Of a stretch of DNA of 64,000 nucleotides, positions 49,903 through 59,187 are shown piece by piece (position 1 is the first letter of the stretch; every line of letters begins with the position of its first letter). Source of the stretch: Nocardia exalbida NBRC 100660 (lineage in GTDB: Bacteria > Actinomycetota > Actinomycetes > Mycobacteriales > Mycobacteriaceae); the NCBI RefSeq assembly GCF_000308575.1, contig NZ_BAFZ01000164.1, positions 29,631 to 93,630 of the forward strand. The letters run 5' to 3'. The notes beneath the pieces were generated by a model. The model saw nothing but the letters and a program-made list of their open reading frames with translations, had not been told where the DNA came from and ran no database searches. Made by a program: the position numbers and the translations under genes.

Positions 49903-50999
49903 CGCGGCAACCTCGACATCGCGTCGAGCATGTCGGTGATCCCGAAGTCCGGACCGAAGTCCTGCAAAGTTCCGGTCGCACAGCCGAGTTGGCGCAAGCC
50001 CAAGATGTTGCACACCTCTTTGACGAGCTGACCGTCGAAGAACACCTTGTCCAGCAGCGCGTGCACCCGCACTCCGCGATACGGGAAATCGACCGCGTTG
50101 TACGCGTTGTTCAGCAGCAGCGGCGTCACATCGATGAACTCGGCCAGTTCACGCCGGTAGTCGGCGAGCGCGCGCGTCACGGTGTTCGCGTCGGCCACCG
50201 TGGACCGGATGCTCTCCGCGTTGTGCGTGAGCAGATCGTTCGCTTGCAGCAGGATCTGGTTGATCTGCGCGCCCGTCTCCCCCGCGCCGATGTTCAGATC
50301 GGCCAGCGCATCGCCCAATTGCGCGGTGGCGCCGCCGAATTCACGGATCACACCTTCGTTGTCGGCGGCGGCGCGCGCCAGGACGGCCAGTTGGTCCACG
50401 ATCCCGGTGATCGCGTCGCGGACCTGCGCGCCGCCGTCGTCGCCCAGGCGCATCGCGTCGGCCAGTTCGTCCATGGTCCGGCGCAGTTGCGGGCCGCTGC
50501 CGGTGGTGATCGCCGCGGAGACGCCCAGCAGCTCGGCGATCGGACCGTCGCCCGGCCGTGCGCCCTGCAATCGGCCGCCCATTCGGTCGGCGGCCCCGAG
50601 CAGGCGGTCGAACTCGACCGGCGTCCTGGTGCGATCGAGTCCGATCCGAGCGCCGTCGGCCAGGGTGGGACCGCCCTGGTAGGCCGGCGTGAACTCGACG
50701 TGGCGGTCGGTGAGGACCGAGGTCGACAACGTGACGGCCTTCGCGTCGGCCGGGATGTCGACCTCGGCGTCGATCCGCATGGTCACCTCGACGTGCGAGC
50801 CGTGCGGCCGCACCGCGGTGACCTCACCGACCGGCATGCCGAGTACGGCCACCGCGTTGCCGACGTACAGGCCGGCCCCGTTGTCGAACGCTGCGGTCAC
50901 GGTCGTGCCGGTGTCGTCCACCGCGTCACCGGCACATCCGGCCGACGCGCCGACCAGCAGCACCGCGCCGAACCGGACCAAGACTGATAGCGCTCTCAT
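49899..50999 (-). CDS. mceD: Mce-family protein, MceD position, with lipobox
   Basis: A 366-residue Mce protein: VTAAFDNGAGLYVGNAVAVL, GMPVGEVTAVRPHGSHVEVT (MCE domain) and a helical region (LGDALADLNIGAGETGAQIN). The N-terminus RFGAVLLVGASAGCAGD has a clear lipobox with Cys22, which is normally a feature of MceE rather than MceD, so this operon may encode two lipidated Mce subunits. ATGA overlaps on both sides. Confidence 0.88.
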   Translation of the reverse strand: MRALSVLVRFGAVLLVGASAGCAGDAVDDTGTTVTAAFDNGAGLYVGNAVAVLGMPVGEVTAVRPHGSHVEVTMRIDAEVDIPADAKAVTLSTSVLTDRHVEFTPAYQGGPTLADGARIGLDRTRTPVEFDRLLGAADRMGGRLQGARPGDGPIAELLGVSAAITTGSGPQLRRTMDELADAMRLGDDGGAQVRDAITGIVDQLAVLARAAADNEGVIREFGGATAQLGDALADLNIGAGETGAQINQILLQANDLLTHNAESIRSTVADANTVTRALADYRRELAEFIDVTPLLLNNAYNAVDFPYRGVRVHALLDKVFFDGQLVKEVCNILGLRQLGCATGTLQDFGPDFGITDMLDAMSRLPR

Positions 51000-52051
51000 C
51001 GGCAGTCCTCGAAATAGGGCGGGAGGTCGATTCCGGGGGCACGGCTGCTGATGGCGCACATCCAGGAGTCGATCAGCGGGCCTGCCGGTGCGGTGAAGTC
51101 GACTTCGTTCGCGGTGCCGGAGGCGTTGGCGAAGTTTCGCACCGGGACGGGCAGGATTTCCAAGGTGCTCCGCAGCAGTTGGTCGTTGCGGGCCAAGCTG
51201 CCGAGCAGTCCGTTCAAGCCGGTGATCAGTTCCTCGAGCTTCGGCCGGTCGTCGACGACCAGCACGCGCAGCTGGTCGGCGAGGCGGCGGGTGCCGTCCA
51301 TCAGCCGCTCGATCGCGTCGCGGCGGGCGACGATCTCGCCGAGCAGGTCGCGGCCCTGCGCCGTGATCGCGGCCAGGTCGCCGCGCTGCTCGGTGACCAC
51401 GGTGGTCAACCGCTGCGTCCCCGCCAGCAGCGCGCCCAGCTCGCCGCGGCGATCGCCGATGATCGTGGCAAGCGCGCGCATATTCTCCAGCAGTCCTGGC
51501 AGCACCGCGGGCACCCCGTCCAACTGGGTGGCGAGGCTGTCGAGCGACTTGCTGATCTGCTGCGCGTCGATCTGCTCGAAGGTGACCGTGGCGTTCTCCA
51601 GGGCCTGCTGCAGGTCATAGGGGACGGCGGTGTGGCGCAGCGCTATCCGTCGTCCGGGCAGTACGCCCTGCCCGGCGGGCCGCAGTTCCACGTAACGGGC
51701 GCCGAGCAAGGTGGTCAGCTTGATCGCGGCGCCGGTCTCCGCCCCGAGCGCCACGTTCTCGTCGACCGCCACCGTGACCACCACGTGGTCGCCGGCCAGT
51801 CGTTGCGCCTCGACGGTCCCGACCGGTACACCGGCGATGGTGACCGAGTCGCCTGGGCGCAGGCCCGCCGCCTGGGCGAATTCCACCTCGTAGGAGACCC
51901 GGCCGACGCCCAGCGCGTTGAACCCCAGCGCGGCGGCCAGGACGGCCAGCAGCGCCGCGAGCGCCAGCACGCCGAGCACACTGCGCCGGTGCGACTCGAT
52001 CGGCTGCCGTAACGTCCGAATGGTATGTGCGGCGAACTCTTTCGATTTCAT
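50996..52051 (-). CDS. mceC: Mce-family protein, MceC position
   Basis: A 351-residue Mce protein: N-terminal anchor (RSVLGVLALAALLAVLAAAL), MCE domain (VSYEVEFAQAAGLRPGDSVT, IAGVPVGTVEAQRLAGDHVV), helical needle segment (ISKSLDSLATQLDGVPAVLP) and a short C-terminus with paired Cys (WMCAISSRAP, FEDCR). Starts 4 bases after the mceB stop and overlaps mceD by ATGA. Confidence 0.9.
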   Translation of the reverse strand: MKSKEFAAHTIRTLRQPIESHRRSVLGVLALAALLAVLAAALGFNALGVGRVSYEVEFAQAAGLRPGDSVTIAGVPVGTVEAQRLAGDHVVVTVAVDENVALGAETGAAIKLTTLLGARYVELRPAGQGVLPGRRIALRHTAVPYDLQQALENATVTFEQIDAQQISKSLDSLATQLDGVPAVLPGLLENMRALATIIGDRRGELGALLAGTQRLTTVVTEQRGDLAAITAQGRDLLGEIVARRDAIERLMDGTRRLADQLRVLVVDDRPKLEELITGLNGLLGSLARNDQLLRSTLEILPVPVRNFANASGTANEVDFTAPAGPLIDSWMCAISSRAPGIDLPPYFEDCR

Positions 52052-52055
52052 ACTG

Positions 52056-53093
52056 TCACCTGCAGATCGGTGATTGCTGGGGTTGCCCGGTCGCGGACGC
52101 GAGCCCCACGATCGTGGGCACGAGCGTGGCGAGGCTCGGGATCAGGTCGACGCCGAAATTGCACAGATAGGTGTCGAGATAGGCGCCTTCTTGGCTCACC
52201 CTGGCGAGGCCCTTCATCAGGGCGGGCAGGTTGAAGCCCAGGTAGGCGAAGTTCTCCTTGTTGTCCATGAAGTGCCGGGTGAAACCCGGTTCGCGATAGA
52301 GCATTTCGTCGAGTTCCGGTTGCACGCCCGCGACCACGCCCGCCATCCGGTCGGTCAGGGTCGCCGCGGTGCTCAGCGTGCCGAGCAGTTCGTCGCGGTG
52401 CAGTGCCAGGCCGTCGATGACCGCGCGCGATCGCGTGATGAGCGCACTCACCTCTCCGCTGTGCACCGCGAGATCACCCACCACCTGGTTCAGGTTGGTG
52501 ATGACCGCGCCCAGTACCTGATCCGGTCCGGCGAGCGACCGGGCCAGTGTCGAGACCTGCTCGATCAGCAGCACCACCGACGTGTTGTCCCCCTGCAACG
52601 CCCTGATCAGTGCACCGGTCACATTGTCGACCTGGGCGGGGTCGAGTCCGCCGAACAGCGGCTCGAATCCGTTGAGCAACGCGGAGATGTCGAAGGAGGG
52701 TTCGGTGTGCTCGAGCCGGATCTCCCCGCCCGGCCGCAGCGGGGACGGGTCACCGAAATCGGCAGGCGAGAGGCCGAGGTACCGCTGGCCGATAACGTTC
52801 TGGTAAGTGATCGACGCCTTGGTGTTGCCGGACAGCCTCTGGGCGTCGTCGACCCGGAACCGCACCCGGGCTCGCGTGCCGTCCAGCTCGATCTTGTCGA
52901 CGCGACCGACCCTGACCCCGGCCATGCGGACGTCGTCGCCCACCCGTAAGCCGCTGACGTCGCTGAACACCGCCGAGTACGGATCGGTCCCGCCATCGAT
53001 TCCGCGGTCCAACGTCACGAAGGTGACCCACAGCAGGGCGACGGCGGCCGCCACGAAAAGGCTGACCCCGATCAGGGAGCGGCGATAGCTCAT
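52056..53093 (-). CDS. mceB: Mce-family protein, MceB position
   Basis: A 345-residue Mce protein: anchor (SLIGVSLFVAAAVALLWVTF), MCE domain (YSAVFSDVSGLRVGDDVRMA, GVRVGRVDKIELDGTRARVR, YQNVIGQRYLGLSP) and helical region (LDPAQVDNVTGALIRALQGD). C-terminal Cys in YLCNFGVDL and SPICR may form a disulfide, as expected for a periplasmic protein. ATG overlaps the mceA stop. Confidence 0.92.
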   Translation of the reverse strand: MSYRRSLIGVSLFVAAAVALLWVTFVTLDRGIDGGTDPYSAVFSDVSGLRVGDDVRMAGVRVGRVDKIELDGTRARVRFRVDDAQRLSGNTKASITYQNVIGQRYLGLSPADFGDPSPLRPGGEIRLEHTEPSFDISALLNGFEPLFGGLDPAQVDNVTGALIRALQGDNTSVVLLIEQVSTLARSLAGPDQVLGAVITNLNQVVGDLAVHSGEVSALITRSRAVIDGLALHRDELLGTLSTAATLTDRMAGVVAGVQPELDEMLYREPGFTRHFMDNKENFAYLGFNLPALMKGLARVSQEGAYLDTYLCNFGVDLIPSLATLVPTIVGLASATGQPQQSPICR

Positions 53094-54359
53094 CGGGCAC
53101 CTCCGCCGGGGAAGGGACCGTCACCCAGCAACGGCGCGAGCAGTGATTCCGCGCCGTCGGCTTCTCCGCTCAGGACGCGGCGGATCAGCTCCTGGAGGTC
53201 CGGCGGCAGATCCGGTGGGGACGGGTAGGTGCGCGGATCCATGGCCGGTGGCAGTTCCTGGGTGGGCGCGGCGTCGGGGGCGGTGCTGCAACTGGCTCCG
53301 GCCAGTTCGCCGTAGCGGGGGCAGTCGGCCCTGGTGTAGGGCGTGTGCGGGGTGAACCGGAACTGGAACTTGCCGCGCCCGCGCGGGCTGTCCTGGTTCC
53401 AGAACTCGGTGAACCACAGGTCGGACAGTTTCTTGATCCGGACCACGATCGGCCCGAAAGCCGGTGAGCCGTCGGCGAAGACGTCGAGCACCGGACCCAT
53501 CTGATTCACCACGGTGCTGATCTGATCGGTGCGCCGGTCCAGCGTGTCACCGACCGAGGACAGGGTCGTGCCACCGGCCGACAGCAGCCCGACGAGTTGC
53601 TGGTTCTGCTCGGCGAAGGTTCGCATGGGCAGGACGGCGTGGTGCAGCGCGTCCAGCAGATCGGGCGCGGAGGCGTTCAGGGCGCGCACGGCGCCGGCCA
53701 ACACGGTCAGCGTCGGCGGCCCGCCGTCCGCGGTGAGCAGCGCGTCGAATTCCCTGGTGATGCGCTCGAGTTGCGCGCCGGCCGCGACGATGTCGGTGCC
53801 ACGGCGGTCGGTCGCCGTCGCCACCGCGGCCAGCACGCCCACGGTGTTGCTCGCGCCGATCCGCGCCGCGCTCGCGATGATCTCGCGCAGTTTGGTGAGG
53901 GCGGTCTGCAACTGCACAGTCGACAGACCGCGATCCTGGCGGATTTCGGCATGCGGGGGCAGCGCGGAGCCGGGACCGTTGTCCACCAACTGGACCGACG
54001 ACACGGCGAAGACATTGCTCGGGACCACCCGCGCGGTCACCGTTCGCGGGATCCCTGCCGCGGCAACGGGATCCAGGAGCAGCCGCACCCGGTTGGGACC
54101 GCCGGCGGCAGGCGCGACCTCGGCCACGGTGCCGACCAGCATGCCGCGGAATTTCACGTCCGACCGGGCGGGCAGCCCGTCGCCGAGTTGTTCCAGCAGG
54201 GCGGTCACCTCGATCTTGTCGTCGAAACGGCCGGTGGACTTCGCCAGCAGCACCGTCACGACCGCCACGGTGACCACGACGAGAACCAGTCCGCGCAAGA
54301 GCAGCGCGAGCGCCGAGGGGCCGCGCCCGTCTTTCTCGAACAGGATCGACATGGTCATC
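53090..54359 (-). CDS. mceA: Mce-family protein, MceA position
   Basis: A 422-residue Mce protein: anchor (LLLRGLVLVVVTVAVVTVLL), MCE domain (VTALLEQLGDGLPARSDVKF, RGMLVGTVAEVAPAAGGP), helical needle region (STVQLQTALTKLREIIASAA) and a long C-terminal tail with a Cys pair (ADCPRYGELAGASCS). MceA normally contacts the substrate first and defines operon class. ATG 54359 overlaps the yrbEB stop; a second ATG six bases on is possible. Confidence 0.9.
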
Positions 54360-55209
54360 CTCCGAGCCTCGCGCTGGCGCCGATGCCCCAGAGCGCAATC
54401 GTGAGCAGCAGATTGACGACGATCATCAGCGAGATCGCCGCGCGCATCGCCCGCCCGGCGGCGATGCCGACCCCTTGCGGGCCACCGGCGGCGTAGAAGC
54501 CGTAGTAGCACTGGACGGTCGAGGTGAGGACCACGAAGACGACCGCCTTGAGCAAGGAGTAGACGATGTCCGGTCCGTTGAGCACCAGTTGGAAGTAGTG
54601 CTCGTAGGTCCCCGCGGACAGCCCTCCGGACAGCCCGACCACCACGCGCACCGCGAGATAATTCACCGCGAGGCACACCACATACAGCGGGATCATCGCG
54701 AGTACCGAGGCCAGGATCCGGGTGCTGACCAGATACGGGATCGAGCGAATCCCCATCGACTCCATCGCCTCGATCTCCTCGGCGATGCCCATGGCGCCCA
54801 ACTGCGCGGTGAACCGGCAACCGGCCTGGGCCGCGAACGCCAGCGAGGCCATGATCGGAGCCAGTTCCCGCGTGGAGGCGGTCGAGGCGATCAACCCGAC
54901 CGTCGGCTCCATTCCGAGCAGATGCAAGGCGTTGTAGCCTTCCAGGCCCACGATGGCCCCACCGGCGGCGCCCAGCACGATGATGACGCCCGCCGTGCCG
55001 CCACCGACGACGATCGAACCGTTGCCCCACGTGACATCGGAGAGGATGCGCACGAACTCGGTTCGGTAGTGGCGCAGCATCACCGGGATCGACAGCGAGG
55101 CACGCAGGAAGAACGTCATCATGTGCCCGAGGCGCATGACAGCGGTACCCAGCCGAGCGAGCCCGCGCAGCGCGACGCGGGTCCCCGGCGGGCGATACGG
55201 CGCGGCCAT
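54355..55209 (-). CDS. yrbEB: YrbE-family permease, second subunit
   Basis: A 284-residue MlaE/YrbE permease: GLEGYNALHLLGMEPTVGLI, STRELAPIMASLAFAAQAGC, and the coupling-helix region GAMGIAEEIEAMESMGIRSI followed by YLVSTRILASVLAMIPLYVV. It forms the transmembrane channel of an Mce ABC importer with the yrbEA product; the ATPase (MceG/MlaF) is not in the window and is usually encoded elsewhere. ATG shares a base with the yrbEA stop. Confidence 0.93.
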   Translation of the reverse strand: MAAPYRPPGTRVALRGLARLGTAVMRLGHMMTFFLRASLSIPVMLRHYRTEFVRILSDVTWGNGSIVVGGGTAGVIIVLGAAGGAIVGLEGYNALHLLGMEPTVGLIASTASTRELAPIMASLAFAAQAGCRFTAQLGAMGIAEEIEAMESMGIRSIPYLVSTRILASVLAMIPLYVVCLAVNYLAVRVVVGLSGGLSAGTYEHYFQLVLNGPDIVYSLLKAVVFVVLTSTVQCYYGFYAAGGPQGVGIAAGRAMRAAISLMIVVNLLLTIALWGIGASARLGG

Positions 55210-56099
55210 CACAACCCCTGCCGGGGCAGCAGGATCATCGACAGCTGGGTGACGCCGACGTTCACGGTCATCAACAGCAGGATCGAGGCCACCACGGTCG
55301 AGTTGACCGAGTTGGCCACGCCCGCGGGGCCGCCCTTGGTGGACAGTCCCTTCTCGCACGCGACGACCGCCACGATGGCGCCGTAGACGACGGCTTTGAA
55401 CAGTGTCAGCACCAGGTCGCTCACCGTCGCGAACGACGCGAAGGTGGTCACGAAACTACCGGGCGCCCCGCTCTGGACGAAGACGTTGAACAGGTATCCG
55501 GCCAGGAAGCCGACGAAGCAGACGACACCGGTCAGCGACACGCCGACGACCACCGCGGCGGCCAAGCGCGGTACGACCAGCCGCCGCACCACCGACACCC
55601 CCATCACCTCCATGGCGTCCAGTTCCTCCCGGATCTTCCGGGAGCCGAGATCAGCGCAGATCGCCGACCCGACGGCGGCGGCCATGAGCAGCGCGGCCAC
55701 CATCGGCGCCCCTTGCCGGATGACCGCCAGGCCGCTCGCCGCCCCCGCGAGCGAAGTGGCGCCGACCTGCCCGGCCAGCAGGCCGAACTGGATCGACAGC
55801 GTCACCCCGATCGGCAACGACACGAAGATCGTCGGCAGTACGGCCGCCGAGGCCATGAACGCGGCTTGGCGGACGAACTCGGCGAACGCGAACCGTCCGG
55901 TCACGACGTCCACGCACAGGTATTGCAGTGCGCGCACGCCCAGCACGAACTGGCCGCCGACGGTTTCCAGGGCGGTGACGGGATGACGGCGCAGATAGCC
56001 CCGGAACCACGCGGTGATCTCCCGGGTCGCCGACGAGACGCCGCTGTCGGCGGCCGCACGCGTGTTCTCGCGCGCGTCGGTCTCGCGGGGAATCATCAT
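55209..56099 (-). CDS. yrbEA: YrbE-family permease, first subunit
   Basis: A 296-residue MlaE/YrbE permease: RQAAFMASAAVLPTIFVSLP, QVGATSLAGAASGLAVIRQG, the EExDAMEVMG-type motif in KIREELDAMEVMGVSVVRRL, and C-terminal ACEKGLSTKGGPAGVANSVN. It is the first gene of the mce operon. ATG 56099 or 56096 (tandem) is preferred; ATG 56126 adds a basic leader. The intergenic DNA upstream is the operon promoter region. Confidence 0.92.
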   Translation of the reverse strand: MMIPRETDARENTRAAADSGVSSATREITAWFRGYLRRHPVTALETVGGQFVLGVRALQYLCVDVVTGRFAFAEFVRQAAFMASAAVLPTIFVSLPIGVTLSIQFGLLAGQVGATSLAGAASGLAVIRQGAPMVAALLMAAAVGSAICADLGSRKIREELDAMEVMGVSVVRRLVVPRLAAAVVVGVSLTGVVCFVGFLAGYLFNVFVQSGAPGSFVTTFASFATVSDLVLTLFKAVVYGAIVAVVACEKGLSTKGGPAGVANSVNSTVVASILLLMTVNVGVTQLSMILLPRQGL

Positions 56100-56815
56100 C
56101 GATCTCGAAACTCTTCGGGCCGGCATCCGTGGACGAGCGCGCGAGAATGATCCGAAACAGGTTTATTCCACGCGAGCTCCCCGCACTGCGGTACGAGGAA
56201 TGGCCGGACATTCGAACGGTCCAGTGACTGCCACGCTTCCGGAGCGTCGAGAATATGTTCCCGGGATGTCGGCTCGGCTGTCCGAGTCGAATTTCGCCCC
56301 GAGCTCACTCCGGCGACGAAGCGTCACATCGCTATTGTGCGTGCCGTTACATCACGAGTCAATAGCGGGACGAACGGACTGTGGCGACTCGATCGAGCAC
56401 GAAAAAACTGATGAACGGCAGGATGACGAAAGTACAAATAGAGTGGCGGAGCGTCCCCACCACTCTGATCGTCGAAGTTTCGCGGAAACGGCAATTCGTT
56501 TCCGAAAACGTATTGTTTTACTCGAGCCGACGCGCGACGATATGCGCATGTCACGGAATCGGCGCCCCGATCGACCGCCGCTCACCGTGACCCCGTTACG
56601 AGCCTCCTGACTACCCGCGTCCGCTGTCTGGCACCACCCGGCATCAGGAGACCGCAGCGGATCGACCGGCGCGGATGCCAAGTGCCGAGCGGGTGCTCAG
56701 CACCCTGCTGTGCACATGCATAGCACGAGAGTGGACAATGCGTCAATAGAACCGGCTCGCGGTACTACGATACGAATTGATCCGATGACCGAATATTCCC
56801 GAAGGAGGCCGGTGG
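56100..56815. promoter_or_regulatory. Promoter region between the mce operon and a divergent TetR gene
   Basis: About 715 bases, AT-richer than the genes, without a supported ORF. It contains GAGAATATGTT (56249-56259), like the AGAGAAT motif near the catabolic genes. It also contains a short palindromic GTGC-N9-GCAC (56710-56726) some 90 bases before the TetR start. The length suggests several regulatory inputs. Confidence 0.5.
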
Positions 56816-57424
56816 ATGCCATCGTCCCGCAGGATCGGAGCACCCGACGCCAAGAATCGCGGCGTCCTGATCGACGCCGCCGAACAGCTGCTGCTGGAAG
56901 AGGGATGGGCGGCGGTGACCTCCCGCCGGGTGGCCGAGCGCGCCGGACTCAAACCGCAACTGGTGCACTACTACTTCCGATCCATGGACGAACTGCTGCT
57001 CGAAATCTTCCGGCGCCGCGCGGAGCAAGGACTCGAACTCCAGGCGGAGATGATGAAAACGGAAAAACCACTGCGCGCGCTGTGGCATTTCAGCACCGAC
57101 GCGACGGCGGTGCGCTTCACCATGGAATTCGTCGGACTGTCCAACCATCGGCCCGCGATACGAGAGGCGGTGGCCGGCTACGCGGAGCGATTCCGGAGCA
57201 TCCAGACCGAGGTTTTGCAGCGAATTCTGAACGAATACGAATTCGATACCTCGCGCTTTCCGCCCGCGGCCATGGCCGTGCTGATGACGAGCGTCTCCCG
57301 CGTGGTCGTGCTGGAGCGGGCGCTCGGCATGTCCGGCGGCCACGCCGAAGCCTTCGAGCTGGTCGAGCGTGAGATCGACAGGCTCGAGGGCGAGCGCGGC
57401 GACGCCGGGCCGGGCATCGCCTGA
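56816..57424 (+). CDS. TetR-family regulator divergent from the mce operon
   Basis: A 202-residue TetR protein: KNRGVLIDAAEQLLLEEGWA, VTSRRVAERAGLKPQLVHYY FRSMDELL (HTH), then a helical ligand domain (LWHFSTDATAVRFTMEFVGL, FPPAAMAVLMTSVSRVVVLE). Its place beside the mce operon and the hydratase/ligase genes makes it the prime candidate for their repressor. gaaggaggcc precedes ATG 56816. It does not closely resemble the two TetR paralogues near 19-22 kb. Confidence 0.9.
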   Translation: MPSSRRIGAPDAKNRGVLIDAAEQLLLEEGWAAVTSRRVAERAGLKPQLVHYYFRSMDELLLEIFRRRAEQGLELQAEMMKTEKPLRALWHFSTDATAVRFTMEFVGLSNHRPAIREAVAGYAERFRSIQTEVLQRILNEYEFDTSRFPPAAMAVLMTSVSRVVVLERALGMSGGHAEAFELVEREIDRLEGERGDAGPGIA

Positions 57425-57444
57425 CCGGCGGCGACCGGCCGGGT

Positions 57445-58047
57445 TCAGCGCGCCGGAACCAGATCCACCTCGCAGCGGTAGGCCGGCGGCCGGAGTTCAC
57501 CGGTCCGGAACGCCTCGCTCGCGCCGACGGCCTCGGCGGGCAGTCCCGCCGCGCTGAGGGCGCACGACTTGAAAGCCCAGGCCGCCACACTCATCCGATG
57601 CTGCGCGTGATCGACCCGGTGCTCCAGTTCGGCGGGCAGGTCCACGCCCCACAACGCGACTTCGGTGAGGCCGCGATCGAGGCAGTCGAGCACCCCGGCG
57701 CGCACCCGGTCGTCGGACCGGTAGGTCTGCGCGGCCACGGCGACGGCCGTCGGCCAGGTGTCGTGCACCGGCGTGGTCAGCGACTGTTCCAGGTCGAGCA
57801 CCGTGGCGCCGAGAATCCGCAGCGGACGCACGTTCGCGTGGTCGGCGACCAGAACCGTCACCTCCCACCCGGCGGTGGTGCGGTCGAACAGCCAGCCGCC
57901 CGCGTGACGGATCACCTCGGTCGCGCTCGGCGCGACGACCGCCAAGCGGTAGCGCAGCGGATGCCGCCGCGCATGGGCTCGCCAGCGTGCGACGGAGTGG
58001 AGTTCCCCAACACCTCGGTCGATGGAATCGACGGGTCGTCTGACCAT
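57445..58047 (-). CDS. Hypothetical protein, actinobacterial type
   Basis: A 200-residue soluble protein: HPLRYRLAVVAPSATEVIRH, AGGWLFDRTTAGWEVTVLVA, DHANVRPLRILGATVLDLEQ, VAALWGVDLP-like EVALWGVDLPAELEHRVDHA. I recognise the pattern from conserved Nocardia/Mycobacterium proteins without assigned function. ATG 58047 is the first plausible start after a non-conserved leader. Convergent with the TetR gene, 20-base gap. Confidence 0.65.
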   Translation of the reverse strand: MVRRPVDSIDRGVGELHSVARWRAHARRHPLRYRLAVVAPSATEVIRHAGGWLFDRTTAGWEVTVLVADHANVRPLRILGATVLDLEQSLTTPVHDTWPTAVAVAAQTYRSDDRVRAGVLDCLDRGLTEVALWGVDLPAELEHRVDHAQHRMSVAAWAFKSCALSAAGLPAEAVGASEAFRTGELRPPAYRCEVDLVPAR

Positions 58048-58306
58048 GGTTACCCATCCCGTAATCGAACGTGCAGTGCAGGGCAGGTCCGACCGCGAAA
58101 CTCGGGTGAGCGCACCCGGTCTCGCCGACACCGGAATCGGCGAAGCCGTGCTCGGCGGCGACCGCACGTCGAGCCGAACGGTCGAAGCCGGAGCGGACGG
58201 CACGCCAGGGCTGATGACGGAGCCTGTGCCGCTCCACCGGAAACCTACCGAACACACCGTAAATCGGTTCTTCCCACTGCGATAATGACCTTCCAGATTT
58301 GCATTA

Positions 58307-58322
58307 TGTGATTTACATCACT
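58307..58322. promoter_or_regulatory. CRP-like site
   Basis: TGTGA-TTTACA-TCACT matches the CRP/GlxR palindrome TGTGA-N6-TCACA with one mismatch. It lies about 260 bases upstream of the hypothetical gene start and after the hydratase stop, in an otherwise empty 330-base gap. Confidence 0.55.
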
Positions 58323-58377
58323 TACACGCCGAAGCGAGCCCGCGCCTGCGCGTCACCCACCGGCGCACGACCTGAAA

Positions 58378-59094
58378 TCACTTGGCGCGATTCATCACTC
58401 GATCGGCAGCGCGCCAGTGCTCGTCGGCTACCCAGAGCCGGGCGAACTCCATGACAGCCTCCTCCGCGGGGACACCGCCGATCACCCGTTTGATCACAGC
58501 GGCAGGCTCGCTCGCCAGGGACCGGGCTACAGCCCGCCAGCCCTTGTCGAATTCGGCACGCGGCAGCACCTTGTCCACCAAGCCGACTCGTTCGGCGGAC
58601 GCCGCGTCGAGGATGGTGCCCGAACCGGCGAGCAGCAGCGCTCGCCCCGGCCCGACCAGCCGGGTCAGCCGCTCGGCGCCACCCCACGCCGGCATGATCG
58701 CCAGCGACACCTGGTTGAACCCGATCTTGATGTCGTCGGCCGCGATCCGGATGTCCGCGGCCACCGCCACCTCGGCGCCGCCCCCGAGCGCGTGCCCGTT
58801 GAGTGCGGCGATCACCGGGCCGGGGAACGCGGCCAGCCGGTCGCAGATGCCGCGCATCCGCCGGGCCATGGCCGCCGCCTGCTCTTCGGTGCGCAGCGCG
58901 GCGAGTTCCTTCAGATCCCCGCCGGAGACGAAAGCGCGATCCCCCGCCCCGGTGATGACCAGTGCGCGGGCATCGGCGGCGGCGTCGATCGCCTTCTCCA
59001 GTTCGTCCATCGTGGCGGGGGCGATGGCGTTGCGGGCGTGCGGGCGATTGATGGTGACGACCGCCAATCCCGCGTCCAGCTCGAACTCGACCAT
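58378..59094 (-). CDS. Enoyl-CoA hydratase/isomerase family protein
   Basis: A 238-residue crotonase: AVVTINRPHARNAIAPATMD, the first oxyanion-hole loop RAFVSGGDLKELAAL, and the second HALGGGAEVAVAADIRIAAD followed by IKIGFNQVSLAIMPAWGGAE. A Glu is present in GGAEVA but the second catalytic acid region reads MPAWGG, so hydratase versus isomerase cannot be decided. Divergent from the acyl-CoA ligase, 93 bases apart, with a palindromic TTCTCT-N5-AGAGAA between. Confidence 0.88.
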   Translation of the reverse strand: MVEFELDAGLAVVTINRPHARNAIAPATMDELEKAIDAAADARALVITGAGDRAFVSGGDLKELAALRTEEQAAAMARRMRGICDRLAAFPGPVIAALNGHALGGGAEVAVAADIRIAADDIKIGFNQVSLAIMPAWGGAERLTRLVGPGRALLLAGSGTILDAASAERVGLVDKVLPRAEFDKGWRAVARSLASEPAAVIKRVIGGVPAEEAVMEFARLWVADEHWRAADRVMNRAK

Positions 59095-59114
59095 TGCTTG
59101 TTCTCCTATAGGGA

Positions 59115-59138
59115 AATGTGATTCTCTTATCGAGAGAA
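59115..59138. promoter_or_regulatory. Palindrome between hydratase and ligase
   Basis: TTCTCT-TATCG-AGAGAA at 59122-59138, and on the minus strand AGAGAATCACATT at 59115-59127, close to the sites before the P450 and amidohydrolase genes. Placed to control both divergent promoters. Confidence 0.55.
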
Positions 59139-59187
59139 CTATAGACGTATCTCGCGCGGCGCTCCGCCACGAGACAGGAGTTCGACG

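Noticed and set aside
56710..56726. GTGC-N9-GCAC palindrome as TetR auto-operator
   Set aside because: Only four-base arms and a single copy. Noted in the promoter-region entry but too weak to claim.
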